Shown: one piece after another, positions 48,157 through 58,208 of the stretch | Layout of the letters: each line of letters begins with the position of its first letter | Numbering within the stretch: position 1 is the stretch's first letter | NCBI RefSeq assembly: GCF_001595965.1 | Contig: NZ_LOJI01000001.1 | Coordinates: 402,178 to 466,177 of the forward strand | Origin: Polynucleobacter yangtzensis | GTDB taxonomy: Bacteria > Pseudomonadota > Gammaproteobacteria > Burkholderiales > Burkholderiaceae | Direction of reading: 5' to 3' | Length of the DNA: 64,000 nucleotides | Position numbers and translations under genes: made by a program | Notes under the pieces: model-generated | Database searches by the model: none | What the model was told of the DNA's origin: nothing | Seen by the model: the letters and a program-made list of their open reading frames with translations, nothing else

Positions 48157-49386
48157 ATGAGTAAAGACAATCGTGATGTGTTGGTTGGGTTAGATATTGG
48201 TACATCCAAGGTTGTTGCCTTGGTTGCTGAATTAGCTCCTGATGGTCAATTCAATGTAGTTGGCGTTGGCCAAACCGCATCTAAGGGCTTGAAGAAGGGC
48301 GTTGTAGTCAATATTGAGGCGACAGTTCAATCGATTCAAAAGGCGCTTGAAGAAGCCGAGGTGATGGCGGATCGTCAGATCGTCCAGGTATTTACGGGCA
48401 TTGCTGGTAACCATATTGTGAGTTTTAACTCGAGCGGCATGGTGGCAATACGCGACAAAGAAGTTGGCGCTGGCGATGTGGAGCGCGTGCTCGAGACTGC
48501 CAAGGCTATCAACATTCCAACTGATCAGCAGATTTTGCACATCCTTGTTCAGGAATTCATTATTGATGGACAGGAAGATGTGCGCGAGCCGATTGGCATG
48601 AGCGGTCTTCGCTTAGAGGTGAAGGTGCACATTGTTACTGGCGCTGTAAGTGCAGCACAAAACATTGTGAAGTGCGTGCGTCGCTGTGGTCTTGAGGTAA
48701 ATGATTTAATTTTGCAACCTTTGGCCTCAAGTTTGGCAGTACTCACTGAGGATGAAAAAGAGTTGGGTGTAGTGCTGGTGGATATCGGTGGCGGAACTAC
48801 TGATATTGCAATTTACTGCCAAGGTTCTATTCGTCATACCGCAGTAATTCCAATTGCGGGCGATCAAATTACCAATGACATTGCGATGGCTTTGCGTACA
48901 CCAACAATTGATGCGGAAGATTTGAAGATTGCACATGGCATTGCTCGTCAAGACATGGCAGATCCTACTGCGATGATTGATGTTCCTGGTGTGGGCGATC
49001 GTGAGCCACGTCCGATGTCTAAGCAAGCATTGGCGGCAGTGATTGAGCCACGTGTGGAAGAGTTATTTACGCTCGTGCGAGGTGTAGTTCGCGACTCCGG
49101 TTATGAAGACATGGTTTCTTCAGGAATTGTTTTAACAGGTGGCACTGCGCTCATGCCTGGCATGGTTGAGTTGGCTGAACAGGTCTTTTTAAGGCCAGCC
49201 CGAATCGGTACGCCTGAGTACCGCGGCCATTTACATGAAGTTTTGCGTAGTCCCAGATATGCCACCAGCATTGGTTTGCTGATGGAAGGTCAAGCGCAGT
49301 TATTGCGCGGCCGTCGTGTTTCTCAATCAGGCGCGTTGCAAGGAGTTATCTCGCGCATGAAGGAATGGTTCACAGGAAATTTTTAA
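48157..49386 (+). CDS. ftsA: Cell division protein FtsA
   Basis: This 409-residue actin-like ATPase tethers FtsZ to the membrane. It shows LVGLDIGTSKV, VDIGGGTTDIAI and VLTGGTALMPG, and a C-terminal amphipathic membrane-binding helix (ISRMKEWFTGNF). GAGGA at 48145-48149 is well spaced for the ATG at 48157 and too close for the ATG at 48151. It is 9 bp after ftsQ. Confidence 0.97.
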   Translation: MSKDNRDVLVGLDIGTSKVVALVAELAPDGQFNVVGVGQTASKGLKKGVVVNIEATVQSIQKALEEAEVMADRQIVQVFTGIAGNHIVSFNSSGMVAIRDKEVGAGDVERVLETAKAINIPTDQQILHILVQEFIIDGQEDVREPIGMSGLRLEVKVHIVTGAVSAAQNIVKCVRRCGLEVNDLILQPLASSLAVLTEDEKELGVVLVDIGGGTTDIAIYCQGSIRHTAVIPIAGDQITNDIAMALRTPTIDAEDLKIAHGIARQDMADPTAMIDVPGVGDREPRPMSKQALAAVIEPRVEELFTLVRGVVRDSGYEDMVSSGIVLTGGTALMPGMVELAEQVFLRPARIGTPEYRGHLHEVLRSPRYATSIGLLMEGQAQLLRGRRVSQSGALQGVISRMKEWFTGNF

Positions 49387-49435
49387 GTTTTTTTCGTCGT
49401 CGTCAATGTAGTACGTTTTTTACCTAGGAGGGTAT

Positions 49436-50776
49436 ATGGAATTTGAAATGTTAGATCAAGAAACAGCTGGCAAGACCATTATTAAAGTGGTTGGAGTCGG
49501 TGGCGCTGGTGGCAATGCTGTCCAGCACATGATCCGTCGTGGTGTTAACGGCGTAGAGTTCATTTGCATGAACACCGATGCTGGCGCTTTACAGCGTTCT
49601 GAGGCATCTGTGAATTTGCAACTGGGCTCTAGCGGATTGGGTGCAGGGGCTAAACCAGAAATCGGTGCTGCATCTGCTGAAGAAGCGCGTGCCCGCATTG
49701 CTGATACCTTGCAAGGCGCACATATGGTGTTCATCACTGCTGGTATGGGTGGCGGTACTGGAACTGGTGCGGCCCCAATCGTTGCTCAAGTAGCAAAAGA
49801 AATGGGCATCCTCACTGTTGGCGTGATTAGTAAGCCATTTGATTTCGAGGGTGTGAAGCGTTTGAAGGTTGCTGAGAACGGTGCTGCAGAACTTGAGTCA
49901 TATGTAGATTCACTTATTGTTGTACTCAATGAAAAACTCTTTGAAGTAATGGGTGAAGATGCTGAGTTCGACAAGGCATTTGCTTGTGCAGATGACGTAT
50001 TGCATAACGCGGTTTCAGGCATTGCCGAGATCATTAATGTTCAAGGTTTGATTAACGTTGACTTTGAAGACGTTAAGACAGTCATGGGCGAGCAAGGCAA
50101 AGCCATGATGGGAACAGCAACTGTTTCTGGTATGGATCGTGCACGCTTGGCTGCTGAAGCTGCGGTGGCATCACCATTGTTAGAGGGTGTTGATCTTTCA
50201 GGCGCACGCGGTGTATTGGTCAACATTACTGCTAGCCGTTCATTGAAGTTGTCTGAGACTCGTGAAGTAATGGCTGCGATTCGTGGCTACGCTGCAGATG
50301 ACGCAACAGTGATCTTTGGTACTGTATATGACGAGAGCCTAGGCGATGCCTTACGTGTGACTGTAGTTGCTACTGGTTTGAATAATCCTCAAGCTCGTAA
50401 AAATAATCAGCCTGAAGTAGTTTGGAGACAAGCTACTGGTACTCACGATGCAATGCCAACAATGGCTGATCTCAATAGTTTTGCCCCTGCAAGCCCATCT
50501 GCTGCAATGAGCAAAGTAAGCATGGATTCTGCTTTGGGAACTAGCGCAGGTTTGGCAATGACTGGTGTTGGTAGTGCTCCAGCGATGGCAGCTCAGCCAG
50601 CAAGCACTGGGGTTGAATACAGCCAATATGACTTACCACGCGTTTTTCGTAGCTCTCGTGAAGCGACTCCTGCGCCTACATTAGGTGCAGATAGTTCTCC
50701 ACAGGCTAAATCCATGTTGGACAAAGGGGCTGATTACTATGAAATCCCAGCCTTTTTGCGTAAGCAAGCAGATTAA
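49436..50776 (+). CDS. ftsZ: Cell division GTPase FtsZ
   Basis: The 446-residue tubulin homologue forms the Z ring. The GTP signature GGGTGTGAAP and GVGGAGGNAV are intact, with the T7 loop in VDFEDVKTVM. A disordered linker (about 320-430) leads to the conserved tail EIPAFLRKQAD, which binds FtsA and ZapD. A strong ribosome site (AGGAGGG) precedes the start, suiting its high expression. Confidence 0.98.
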   Translation: MEFEMLDQETAGKTIIKVVGVGGAGGNAVQHMIRRGVNGVEFICMNTDAGALQRSEASVNLQLGSSGLGAGAKPEIGAASAEEARARIADTLQGAHMVFITAGMGGGTGTGAAPIVAQVAKEMGILTVGVISKPFDFEGVKRLKVAENGAAELESYVDSLIVVLNEKLFEVMGEDAEFDKAFACADDVLHNAVSGIAEIINVQGLINVDFEDVKTVMGEQGKAMMGTATVSGMDRARLAAEAAVASPLLEGVDLSGARGVLVNITASRSLKLSETREVMAAIRGYAADDATVIFGTVYDESLGDALRVTVVATGLNNPQARKNNQPEVVWRQATGTHDAMPTMADLNSFAPASPSAAMSKVSMDSALGTSAGLAMTGVGSAPAMAAQPASTGVEYSQYDLPRVFRSSREATPAPTLGADSSPQAKSMLDKGADYYEIPAFLRKQAD

Positions 50777-50808
50777 TTGACTGCTTAATACAATAGGTAA
50801 TTGCAAAA

Positions 50809-50857
50809 TGCCAGCGCGGCGCCCCTCCGGACGACGAATCCCGCGCTTGCGTTGGCA
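50809..50857. repeat. GC-rich stem-loop between ftsZ and the peroxiredoxin gene
   Basis: A 49-base island with 36 G/C. TGCCAGCGC can pair with GCGTTGGCA along 9 bp (one G-T). Alternatively TGCC/GGCA plus AGCGCGG/CCGCGCT form a 4+7-bp stem with a 6-nt bulge. No U-tract follows on the plus strand; on the minus strand it is followed by TTTT. It could be a terminator or processing site, a structured leader of the peroxiredoxin mRNA, or a dispersed REP-like repeat. Confidence 0.6.
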
Positions 50858-50888
50858 TACTTACTAACAATTATTTATTGGAGATGTC

Positions 50889-51389
50889 ATGATTGCTGTG
50901 GGACAAAAATTACCAAACGCTACTCTTTATGAATTTATGAATGAAGAGACTGAAGGCTGCTCCTTAGGGCCCAATGCATTTGAAGTTGAGAAATTAGCAG
51001 CTGGTAAAAAGATCGTACTCTTCGCATTGCCAGGCGCTTTTACGCCAACTTGTTCTGCTAAGCATGTGCCCGGATATGTTGAGCACTTTGATGCGATCAA
51101 AGCGAAAGGTGTTGATGAGATTTGGTGCGTTTCTGTAAATGATCCATTCGTAATGGGTGCATGGGGGCGTGATCAAAAGGTTGGCAAAAAAATTCGTATG
51201 TTAGGTGACGGCAGTGCTGAGTTCACCAAAAAACTTGGTTTGGAATTAGATTTAACTGCTCGTGGATTTGGTGTGCGCTCTGATCGTTATGCCATGATTA
51301 TTGAAGATGGTGTTGTGAAGTCACTTGATCGTGAAGCGCCTGGCAAGTTTGAAGTAAGCGACGCAGCTTCTATTTTGAAAAAGCTGTAA
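50889..51389 (+). CDS. Peroxiredoxin, Prx5/AhpE-like redoxin family
   Basis: This 166-residue thiol peroxidase has the peroxidatic Cys55 in PGAFTPTCSAKHVPGY, the Prx5-type motif. Other Cys residues (24 and about 79) are not at the usual resolving position, so it may be a 1-Cys or glutathione/glutaredoxin-linked enzyme. A good GGAG precedes the start. It lies between ftsZ and lpxC, an insertion relative to the E. coli cluster. Confidence 0.92.
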   Translation: MIAVGQKLPNATLYEFMNEETEGCSLGPNAFEVEKLAAGKKIVLFALPGAFTPTCSAKHVPGYVEHFDAIKAKGVDEIWCVSVNDPFVMGAWGRDQKVGKKIRMLGDGSAEFTKKLGLELDLTARGFGVRSDRYAMIIEDGVVKSLDREAPGKFEVSDAASILKKL

Positions 51390-51433
51390 TTAGAATTTAC
51401 TAACGAAAATCCCCTGAATTTAGATACCCACAT

Positions 51434-52348
51434 ATGATGAAGCAACGCACTATCGCCACTCCGGTAAAAACCGTGGGGATTGGCTTGCACTCTGGCCGCA
51501 AGGTGACGATTTCTATCAAGCCTGCGCCAGTGAATTCAGGGGTTCAGTTTGTTAGGGTGGATACGCCTGAGCAGTCAGTTGTTCCCGCAACTGCCTTGGC
51601 TGTTTGCGATACAAGACTAGCTTCTGTCATTCAGAAAGATGGCGTACGCGTTTCAACTGTAGAGCATTTGCTATCTGCTTGTGCCGGGCTAGGTTTGGAT
51701 AATTTATTAATTGAACTTGATGGTGAAGAAGTCCCCATCATGGATGGCAGTGCTGCTTCATTTTTGTTTTTAATTGAATCAGCGGGTATTGCCGAGCAAG
51801 AGGCTCCACGTCAATTTGTCGTGATTAAAAAACCAGTTGAGGTTCGTGAAGGCGACAAGCTTGCGCGATTAGAGCCATTCTTTGGATTTAAGTTGGACTT
51901 TACGATTGACTTTAAACATCCAGCCGTAGATAAAACTGGACAACGTTTTGTAGTGGATTTTGCAGAACACGCTTATCGCAGTGAAATTGGTCGTGCACGT
52001 ACTTTTGGTTTTGCTCACGAAGTGGAATCATTGCGTGAAATGGGTTTAGCGCGTGGCGGTAGTTTAGACAACGCGATTGTTTTGGATGAGCACCGTATTT
52101 TGAATAACGAAGAACTTCGTTACGAAGATGAGTTTGTGCGTCATAAAATCTTAGATGCGATTGGCGATCTCTACCTCATTGGGCACCCAATTGTGGGCGC
52201 TTATGTTGCTGAAAAGTCAGGACACGCCCTCAATAACGCACTTTTGCGTAAGCTTTTGGAAGATCCAAGTTCTTACGAAATTAGCTCCTTTGCTGAAAAT
52301 AAGGCTCCTGAAGCCTATTCCCAAGAAAGTCAGCCCCTCTTTTTCTAA
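51434..52348 (+). CDS. lpxC: UDP-3-O-acyl-GlcNAc deacetylase
   Basis: The 304-residue zinc enzyme commits to lipid A synthesis. The zinc-binding His of [12 protein letters not shown] and those of [18 protein letters not shown] are present, as is [12 protein letters not shown]. The start could be either of two adjacent ATG codons. It ends the dcw-linked run; a minus-strand gene converges on it. Confidence 0.97.
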   Translation: MMKQRTIATPVKTVGIGLHSGRKVTISIKPAPVNSGVQFVRVDTPEQSVVPATALAVCDTRLASVIQKDGVRVSTVEHLLSACAGLGLDNLLIELDGEEVPIMDGSAASFLFLIESAGIAEQEAPRQFVVIKKPVEVREGDKLARLEPFFGFKLDFTIDFKHPAVDKTGQRFVVDFAEHAYRSEIGRARTFGFAHEVESLREMGLARGGSLDNAIVLDEHRILNNEELRYEDEFVRHKILDAIGDLYLIGHPIVGAYVAEKSGHALNNALLRKLLEDPSSYEISSFAENKAPEAYSQESQPLFF

Positions 52349-52371
52349 GAAGCTCAAAACCGCTTTTTAGC

Positions 52372-52869
52372 TTATTTCGGCTTGTTTTTGAGTAGTTTCT
52401 CGATAGAGGAGCGCAGGCCTGATTCTGGCCCTAATTTCTCCAAAAGAGACTCCCAAGACTTTTTAGCTGCTTCATTTAAGCCTTTTGGCTTTTCCCGTTC
52501 GGCTGGTCTGGCTTTTACCTCCCAGGCTGGCGGGGCTGGTTTAACCCGAATCATTATTGCACTACATACTAAGCCAGAATTAGCTAACTCTTTGATTAGG
52601 CTGGGTAAAATTTGCTGTAAGCGACTAGCAATGCTGGCGCTGCTCACCAGTAAAAAGAGCTCATCTTTCGAGCCAGAGCGCCATCCAGCTTCAATTTTTG
52701 AGCTGAGGTGACCTAAATCCAGGGTAGTAAGTGCTGAGTGGATCCGCCCCTTCAGTTTTGCCAGATCCTCTGTTCTAGCCAAAATCCCCCCAAGCCCATC
52801 GGATTCTCGTAGGTAATCCATCCAGTCATGGGCTGTGTGCTTGCGGGATGATTTAGGGGTGAAGTTCAT
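52372..52869 (-). CDS. DUF721 (DciA-like) protein
   Basis: The 165-residue protein has an N-terminal basic segment and a KH-like DUF721 core (about 35-110, with LGHLSSKIEAGWRSGSKDELFLLVSSASIASRLQQILPSL). Some DUF721 proteins (DciA) help load the replicative helicase; the link for this short variant is inference. ATG at 52869 is preferred over a TTG at 52917 that would almost touch secA. It is divergent from secA, as in related genomes. Confidence 0.8.
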   Translation of the reverse strand: MNFTPKSSRKHTAHDWMDYLRESDGLGGILARTEDLAKLKGRIHSALTTLDLGHLSSKIEAGWRSGSKDELFLLVSSASIASRLQQILPSLIKELANSGLVCSAIMIRVKPAPPAWEVKARPAEREKPKGLNEAAKKSWESLLEKLGPESGLRSSIEKLLKNKPK

Positions 52870-52923
52870 AAAAAATGGGGTTGCGGGTGATAAACTCAAG
52901 GACTTAATTTTCTTCAATATCCC

Positions 52924-55689
52924 ATGGTAATCGGTCTTCTTAAAACCCTGGTCGGCAGTCGTAACGACCGCCTCTTAAAACAGTATCGCAAAGTCGTTGC
53001 CAAGGTCGGCGCTTTTGAAGCGAGCCTGCAATCTTTGGATGATGCTGCACTTGCCGCAAAAACTGCTGAATTCAAGTCTCGCTTAGCTTCTGGTGAGTCA
53101 TTGGATGACATTGCCGCAGAAGCATTTGCTGTTGTTCGTGAGGCTAGTGCCCGCGTCATGAAGATGCGTCACTTCGATGCCCAGATTTTAGGTGGTTTAG
53201 CCTTGCATCAAGGCAAGATTGCTGAGATGGGTACTGGTGAAGGAAAAACCTTAACTGCTACTCTGCCAGTCTATTTGAATGCACTGACTGGTAAAGGTGT
53301 GCACGTTGTAACAGTCAATGATTATTTGGCGCAGCGTGATGCCGAATGGATGGCCAAGCTATACAACTTCTTGGGCATGAAGGTGGGTGTGAATTTATCC
53401 CAGATGGATCACACAACTAAGCAAGAAGCTTATGCCGCAGATATTACCTACGGTACAAATAACGAATTTGGTTTTGATTACCTACGCGACAACATGGTTC
53501 AGGACTTGGGTCAGCGTGTACAGCGTGGTTTAGCTTATGCAATCGTTGACGAAGTTGACTCCATTCTGATTGATGAGGCACGCACACCGTTAATCATCTC
53601 CGGTCAGGCGGAAGATCATACCGATCTTTATATCAAGATTAATGCTCTGCCATCTCACTTAGAGCGTCAAATTGGCGAAGAGAAGGCCGATGGTACTGGC
53701 GTTGAAAAGCCAGGCGATTACTGGGTGGATGAGAAGTCCCAGCAGGTTTATTTGACAGAGCAAGGGCACGATAAAGCTGAGCAAGTATTGGTTCAGTTGG
53801 GCGCGCTCAATGATGGCGATTCCCTTTATGCGCCACAAAATATTACTTTGATGCACCACGTGTACGCAGCTCTGCGTGCGCATTCTTTGTATCACCGTGA
53901 TCAACATTATGTTGTTCAAAATGGCGAAGTAATCATTGTTGATGAATTCACTGGTCGTTTGATGCAGGGACGTCGTTGGTCTGATGGTTTACATCAAGCC
54001 GTGGAAGCTAAAGAAGGCGTACAGATTCAAAATGAGAATCAAACTTTAGCTACGATCACTTTCCAAAACTATTTCCGCATGTACGGCAAGTTAGCTGGTA
54101 TGACCGGTACTGCTGATACAGAGGCTTACGAATTTAAGGAAATTTACAACTTAGAAACAGTTGTGATTCCTCCAAACCGGATTAGCCAAAGAAAAGATAA
54201 GCAAGACCAAATCTATAAGTCTTCTCGTGAGCGCTATGATGCGGTCATTAAAGATATTCAAGATTGTTATGAGCGTGGTCAGCCAGTACTAGTTGGCACA
54301 ACCTCAATTGAGAACTCTGAGTTGATCGCACAACTGCTAGATCAACGTAAATTGCCGCACCAAGTATTGAACGCAAAGCAGCATGCTCGCGAAGCAGAAA
54401 TTATTGCTCAAGCAGGGCGTCCAAAAATGATCACGATCGCTACTAATATGGCTGGTCGTGGTACCGACATTGTGTTGGGCGGCAACGTTGGCAAGCAATC
54501 TTCTTTGATTGAGGCCGATAGTTCTCTTTCCGATGCTGAAAAAGCATCCAAAATTAAGCAATTGCAAGATGAGTGGCAAAGTATTCATGATGCAGTCCTT
54601 GCGTCAGGTGGATTGCACATCATCGGTACCGAGCGTCATGAGAGCCGTCGTATTGATAACCAGTTGAGAGGGCGCTCAGGCCGTCAGGGCGATCCAGGCT
54701 CCTCCCGTTTCTATCTTTCATTAGATGATGCGCTGCTTCGTATCTTTGCAGGCGATCGTTTACGCGCTGTGATGGATCGATTGAAGATGCCAGACGGCGA
54801 GCCGATTGAAGCTGGCATGGTGACTCGTTCTATTGAGTCTGCGCAGCGCAAAGTTGAAGGCCGTAACTTTGATATTCGTAAACAGTTGCTCGAATATGAC
54901 AACGTTGCTAATGATCAACGTAAAGAAACATATCGCCTCAGAAACGAAGTGCTTGAAAGTAGCGATATTGGCGACTTAATTGCCAATTTACGTGAAGATG
55001 TATTGCGTTCAGTTTGTTCAGTTTATGTACCGCTGGAGTCTATGGAAGAGCAGTGGGATCTCACTGGGCTAGAGAATGTGCTTGCTAGCGAGTGGGGCCT
55101 TACAGTTGACCTGAAGGGTTGGGTTGAAGCGGCCGATAGCGTAGATGATTCTGAAATTGTTGAGCGTGTATTGCAGGCTGCTAAAGAAGCTTACGATGCA
55201 AAAGTAGATCTCTCCGGTCGAGAATCTTTTGCTAGTTTTGAACGTTCGGTTCTGTTGTATAGCCTAGATAGTCATTGGCGTGAGCACTTGGCTGCTTTAG
55301 ACCATTTGCGCCAAGGCATTCATTTGCGTGGCTATGCCCAAAAAGATCCTAAGCAAGAATATCGTCGCGAAGCTTTCGAGTTATATGGCGAGTTGCTTAA
55401 CGTCATTAAGAATGATGTTGTTAAAAGTATCATGACAGTTCAGATTCGTAGCGCAAGCGAGTTAGATCAAGCCTCTGAATCGATGAATGATGATTTGGCT
55501 AAGCTTTCCGAAGTTCAATATCAGCACGCTGATCCGGAAAAAGAAGTTGCAGGATCAACCGGTGATGGTGGTGCTGCAGTGGATATTCAGCCGGCACCTC
55601 TTCGCACTGGACCAAAGGTGGGGCGTAATGATCCTTGTCCATGCGGTAGCGGTAAGAAGTATAAAAATTGCTGCGGTGCATTAGCTTAA
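52924..55689 (+). CDS. secA: Preprotein translocase ATPase SecA
   Basis: This 921-residue motor drives Sec-dependent export. It shows the Walker A block [38 protein letters not shown], the second nucleotide domain with [16 protein letters not shown] and [14 protein letters not shown], and the C-terminal zinc tail [14 protein letters not shown] for SecB and lipids. A strong terminator follows. Confidence 0.98.
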   Translation: MVIGLLKTLVGSRNDRLLKQYRKVVAKVGAFEASLQSLDDAALAAKTAEFKSRLASGESLDDIAAEAFAVVREASARVMKMRHFDAQILGGLALHQGKIAEMGTGEGKTLTATLPVYLNALTGKGVHVVTVNDYLAQRDAEWMAKLYNFLGMKVGVNLSQMDHTTKQEAYAADITYGTNNEFGFDYLRDNMVQDLGQRVQRGLAYAIVDEVDSILIDEARTPLIISGQAEDHTDLYIKINALPSHLERQIGEEKADGTGVEKPGDYWVDEKSQQVYLTEQGHDKAEQVLVQLGALNDGDSLYAPQNITLMHHVYAALRAHSLYHRDQHYVVQNGEVIIVDEFTGRLMQGRRWSDGLHQAVEAKEGVQIQNENQTLATITFQNYFRMYGKLAGMTGTADTEAYEFKEIYNLETVVIPPNRISQRKDKQDQIYKSSRERYDAVIKDIQDCYERGQPVLVGTTSIENSELIAQLLDQRKLPHQVLNAKQHAREAEIIAQAGRPKMITIATNMAGRGTDIVLGGNVGKQSSLIEADSSLSDAEKASKIKQLQDEWQSIHDAVLASGGLHIIGTERHESRRIDNQLRGRSGRQGDPGSSRFYLSLDDALLRIFAGDRLRAVMDRLKMPDGEPIEAGMVTRSIESAQRKVEGRNFDIRKQLLEYDNVANDQRKETYRLRNEVLESSDIGDLIANLREDVLRSVCSVYVPLESMEEQWDLTGLENVLASEWGLTVDLKGWVEAADSVDDSEIVERVLQAAKEAYDAKVDLSGRESFASFERSVLLYSLDSHWREHLAALDHLRQGIHLRGYAQKDPKQEYRREAFELYGELLNVIKNDVVKSIMTVQIRSASELDQASESMNDDLAKLSEVQYQHADPEKEVAGSTGDGGAAVDIQPAPLRTGPKVGRNDPCPCGSGKKYKNCCGALA

Positions 55690-55713
55690 ATTCAATTAAG
55701 CTAAGTATTAATC

Positions 55714-55742
55714 AAAAGGGGGCTAAGCCCCCTTTCTTTTTC
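55714..55742 (+). terminator. Intrinsic terminator after secA
   Basis: AAAGGGGGCT-AAGCCCCCTTT followed by a T-rich tract (CTTTTT). It isolates secA from the aldehyde oxidoreductase operon. Confidence 0.92.
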
Positions 55743-55816
55743 CTATATCTCTGCAATCCTTCAGGGCTTTCCCTAGCTATCTAGCACCACAAATTTCGAT
55801 GATTATTCGCTCTAAT

Positions 55817-55840
55817 ATGCAAAAAATTGCATTTATTGCA
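55817..55840. promoter_or_regulatory. Palindrome and TTGCA repeats before the AOR operon
   Basis: ATGCAA-AAAA-TTGCAT (55817-55832) is a perfect inverted repeat. The half-site ATTGCA recurs 9 bp on (55826-55831 and 55835-55840). It ends 13 bp before the first gene, overlapping where the transcript leader or ribosome site must be. It looks like an operator; the regulator is unknown. Confidence 0.5.
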
Positions 55841-55853
55841 AAAAGGAATCGAC

Positions 55854-56330
55854 ATGCAAAAGTCCCTGCTTATTAATGCAGACAAATGTACTGGGTGTCT
55901 TCAATGTGAGATGGCCTGTAGTTATGAAAACTATGGAGTTTTCAACACCTCTAAATCCCGAATCAAGGTTTTTGAATTTCATAAAACGGGCAAGAAGGTT
56001 CCTTATACCTGTACTCAATGTGATGAAGCCTGGTGTCTCCAAGCATGCCCTGTAGATGCGATTCGAGTAGATTTGGTTACTGGCGCCAAGGTGGTTTCAG
56101 AAGATACCTGTGTTGGATGCAAGGTCTGCACTATTTCCTGTCCTTTTGGAACCATCAACTATGTTCAAGAGACTGGTAAGGTGCAAAAGTGTGATTTATG
56201 TGGAGGCGATCCTGCTTGCGCTACGGCATGTCCAACACAAGCGATTACCTACGTAGATGCAGATTGGACTGGTCTGGACAGAATGCGTGAGTGGGCTGAC
56301 AAGCTTGGCAACCAAGATAGCGCTAACTAA
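55854..56330 (+). CDS. aorA: Polyferredoxin subunit of the tungsten aldehyde oxidoreductase
   Basis: The 158-residue protein has 16 Cys in four motifs (CTGCLQCEMAC, CTQCDEAWCLQACP, CVGCKVCTISCP, CDLCGGDPACATACP), enough for four 4Fe-4S clusters. It corresponds to AorA of the AorABC enzyme known from Aromatoleum, which carries electrons between the W-pterin and flavin subunits. ATG at 55854 has AAGGA upstream; the upstream in-frame reading lacks support. It is first of five genes with short gaps. Confidence 0.88.
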   Translation: MQKSLLINADKCTGCLQCEMACSYENYGVFNTSKSRIKVFEFHKTGKKVPYTCTQCDEAWCLQACPVDAIRVDLVTGAKVVSEDTCVGCKVCTISCPFGTINYVQETGKVQKCDLCGGDPACATACPTQAITYVDADWTGLDRMREWADKLGNQDSAN

Positions 56331-56350
56331 AAAAGTATAGGAAAAAAATC

Positions 56351-58198
56351 ATGTCATGGGCTGGAAAACTACTGCGCGTTAATTTAAGCAAGGGCACTTG
56401 CCAATCTGAACCTTTGAATATGGAGTGGGCCAAAGCGTATTTGGGTTCACGTGGTTTAGCGTCTAAGTATTTTATTGAAGAGGTTGATCCAAAAGTAGAT
56501 CCCCTTTCTGCAGAAAATAAAATTATTTGGTCCACTGGCCCTTTAACTGGAACTACGGCATCTACTGGTGGTCGTTACACAGTTGTAACCAAGGGCCCAT
56601 TAACTGGGGCTATCGCATGCTCTAACTCTGGTGGTTATTGGGGTGCAGAGTTGAAGATGGCTGGCTGGGATATGGTGATTTTTGAAGGCAAGTCTCCTAA
56701 GCCGGTATACCTTTATATAGAAAACGATAAGGCTGAATTGCTGGATGCTTCAGATCTATGGGGTAGATCAGTTTGGGAAACAGAGCCGGCCATCAAAACA
56801 AAACATCAAGATCCGCAAATTCGGGTTTCTTGTATTGGGCGCGCTGGTGAAAATCAAGTGTTGTATGCGGCCATTGTGAATGACTTGCATCGCGCGGCTG
56901 GACGTTCGGGTGTTGGCGCTGTAATGGGTAGCAAGAACTTAAAAGCTATTGCAGTTCGTGGCACCAAGGGAGTTGGAAATCTGAAGAATCCAAAGGCATT
57001 TATGGATGCAGTTGCAGCAGGTAAGGCTGTGTTAGCTGGTCATGCTGTTACTGGTCAAGGTCTTCCTACTTACGGCACACAAGTATTGATGAACGTGATT
57101 AATGAGGTAGGCGCACTGCCTACTCGCAATCATCAAGATGTTCAGTTTGAGGGTGCAAAAGATATTTCTGCTGAAGCGATGGCAGCACCTCGTGAGAGTG
57201 ATGGCAAAGCGCATTTAGTAACCAATCAAGCTTGTTTTGCTTGTACGATTGCTTGTGGACGCATCTCAAAAATTGATGATACTCATTTCTCTATCGAAAA
57301 TAAGCCACAGCATATGCATGCTTCTGGTGGTCTTGAATATGAAGCTGCTTGGGCGCTAGGCGCAGCGAATGGCGTAAATGATCTTGAGGCATTGCAATAC
57401 GCTAATCAGCTTTGTAATGAGCAGGGCTTAGACCCGATTTCATTTGGCGCCACCATTGGTGCTGTGATGGAGTTATATGAGATGGGTGTTTTAACCAAAG
57501 AGCAAATTGGCATTGAGGCTCCATTTGGGTCAGCTAAAGCGCTTTGTTATTTGGCAGAAATTACCACTGAAGGTACTGGTTTTGGGAAAGAGATTGGCCT
57601 TGGATCCGCTCGTTTAACTAAAAAATATGGATACCCAGATCTCTCTATGAGCGTGAAGGGTCAAGAGTTCCCGGCTTACGATGGTCGCGTGATTCAGGGT
57701 ATTGGTTTGGCTTATGCCACTTCAAACCGTGGTGCGTGTCACCTTCGTGGTTACACCATTGCTTCTGAAGTCCTGGGGATTCCAGTTAAGACAGAGCCTA
57801 GTGAAACTCAAGGTAAGCCAGAGTTAGTTAAGGCATTTCAGGATGCTACCGCTGCGTTTGATTCTGCTGGAATTTGTATTTTCACCAGCTTCGCATGGAC
57901 CCTGGCTGATGTGGCCCCGCAATTGCAGGCAGCCTGTGGCGATGAATTTACAGTAGAAAATTTAACGACTATTGGCGAGCGTATTTGGAATATGGAGCGT
58001 GACTTTAATAATCGTGCCGGCTTTACGAATAAGGACGATAAGTTGCCTAAACGTTTGATGGAGGAGGCTGCTAAAACAGGACCGGGTAAGGGTGTGGTTA
58101 GCGGCCTGGATAAGATGCTTCCTGAGTACTACCAAGTTCGCGGTTGGGATGCTGAAGGGCGTCCAAGCGCTGAAACTTTGAAACGCCTAGGCCTTTGA
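56351..58198 (+). CDS. aorB: Aldehyde ferredoxin oxidoreductase, tungsten-pterin subunit
   Basis: This 615-residue protein belongs to the AOR family, which oxidises aldehydes to acids and can run backwards. The 4Fe-4S ligands are Cys295, Cys298 and Cys302 (ACFACTIAC) plus Cys509 in FDSAGIC. SGGLEYE (about 325-331) and His464 in RGACHLRGY match the active-site region. The N-terminal domain (about 1-210) has the pterin-binding pattern STGPLTGTTASTGGRYTVVTKGPLTG. Tungsten rather than molybdenum is inferred from family membership. It follows the polyferredoxin gene by 20 bp with AGGAA upstream. Confidence 0.92.
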   Translation: MSWAGKLLRVNLSKGTCQSEPLNMEWAKAYLGSRGLASKYFIEEVDPKVDPLSAENKIIWSTGPLTGTTASTGGRYTVVTKGPLTGAIACSNSGGYWGAELKMAGWDMVIFEGKSPKPVYLYIENDKAELLDASDLWGRSVWETEPAIKTKHQDPQIRVSCIGRAGENQVLYAAIVNDLHRAAGRSGVGAVMGSKNLKAIAVRGTKGVGNLKNPKAFMDAVAAGKAVLAGHAVTGQGLPTYGTQVLMNVINEVGALPTRNHQDVQFEGAKDISAEAMAAPRESDGKAHLVTNQACFACTIACGRISKIDDTHFSIENKPQHMHASGGLEYEAAWALGAANGVNDLEALQYANQLCNEQGLDPISFGATIGAVMELYEMGVLTKEQIGIEAPFGSAKALCYLAEITTEGTGFGKEIGLGSARLTKKYGYPDLSMSVKGQEFPAYDGRVIQGIGLAYATSNRGACHLRGYTIASEVLGIPVKTEPSETQGKPELVKAFQDATAAFDSAGICIFTSFAWTLADVAPQLQAACGDEFTVENLTTIGERIWNMERDFNNRAGFTNKDDKLPKRLMEEAAKTGPGKGVVSGLDKMLPEYYQVRGWDAEGRPSAETLKRLGL

Positions 58199-58208
58199 GT
58201 TTTTATAT

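Noticed and set aside
50809..50857. Integron attC-like site
   Set aside because: The ends do not fit the RYYYAAC/GTTRRRY core sites and no integrase is nearby.
55743..55853. FNR box before the AOR operon
   Set aside because: No TTGAT-N4-ATCAA-like sequence was found; only the TTGCA palindrome is present.
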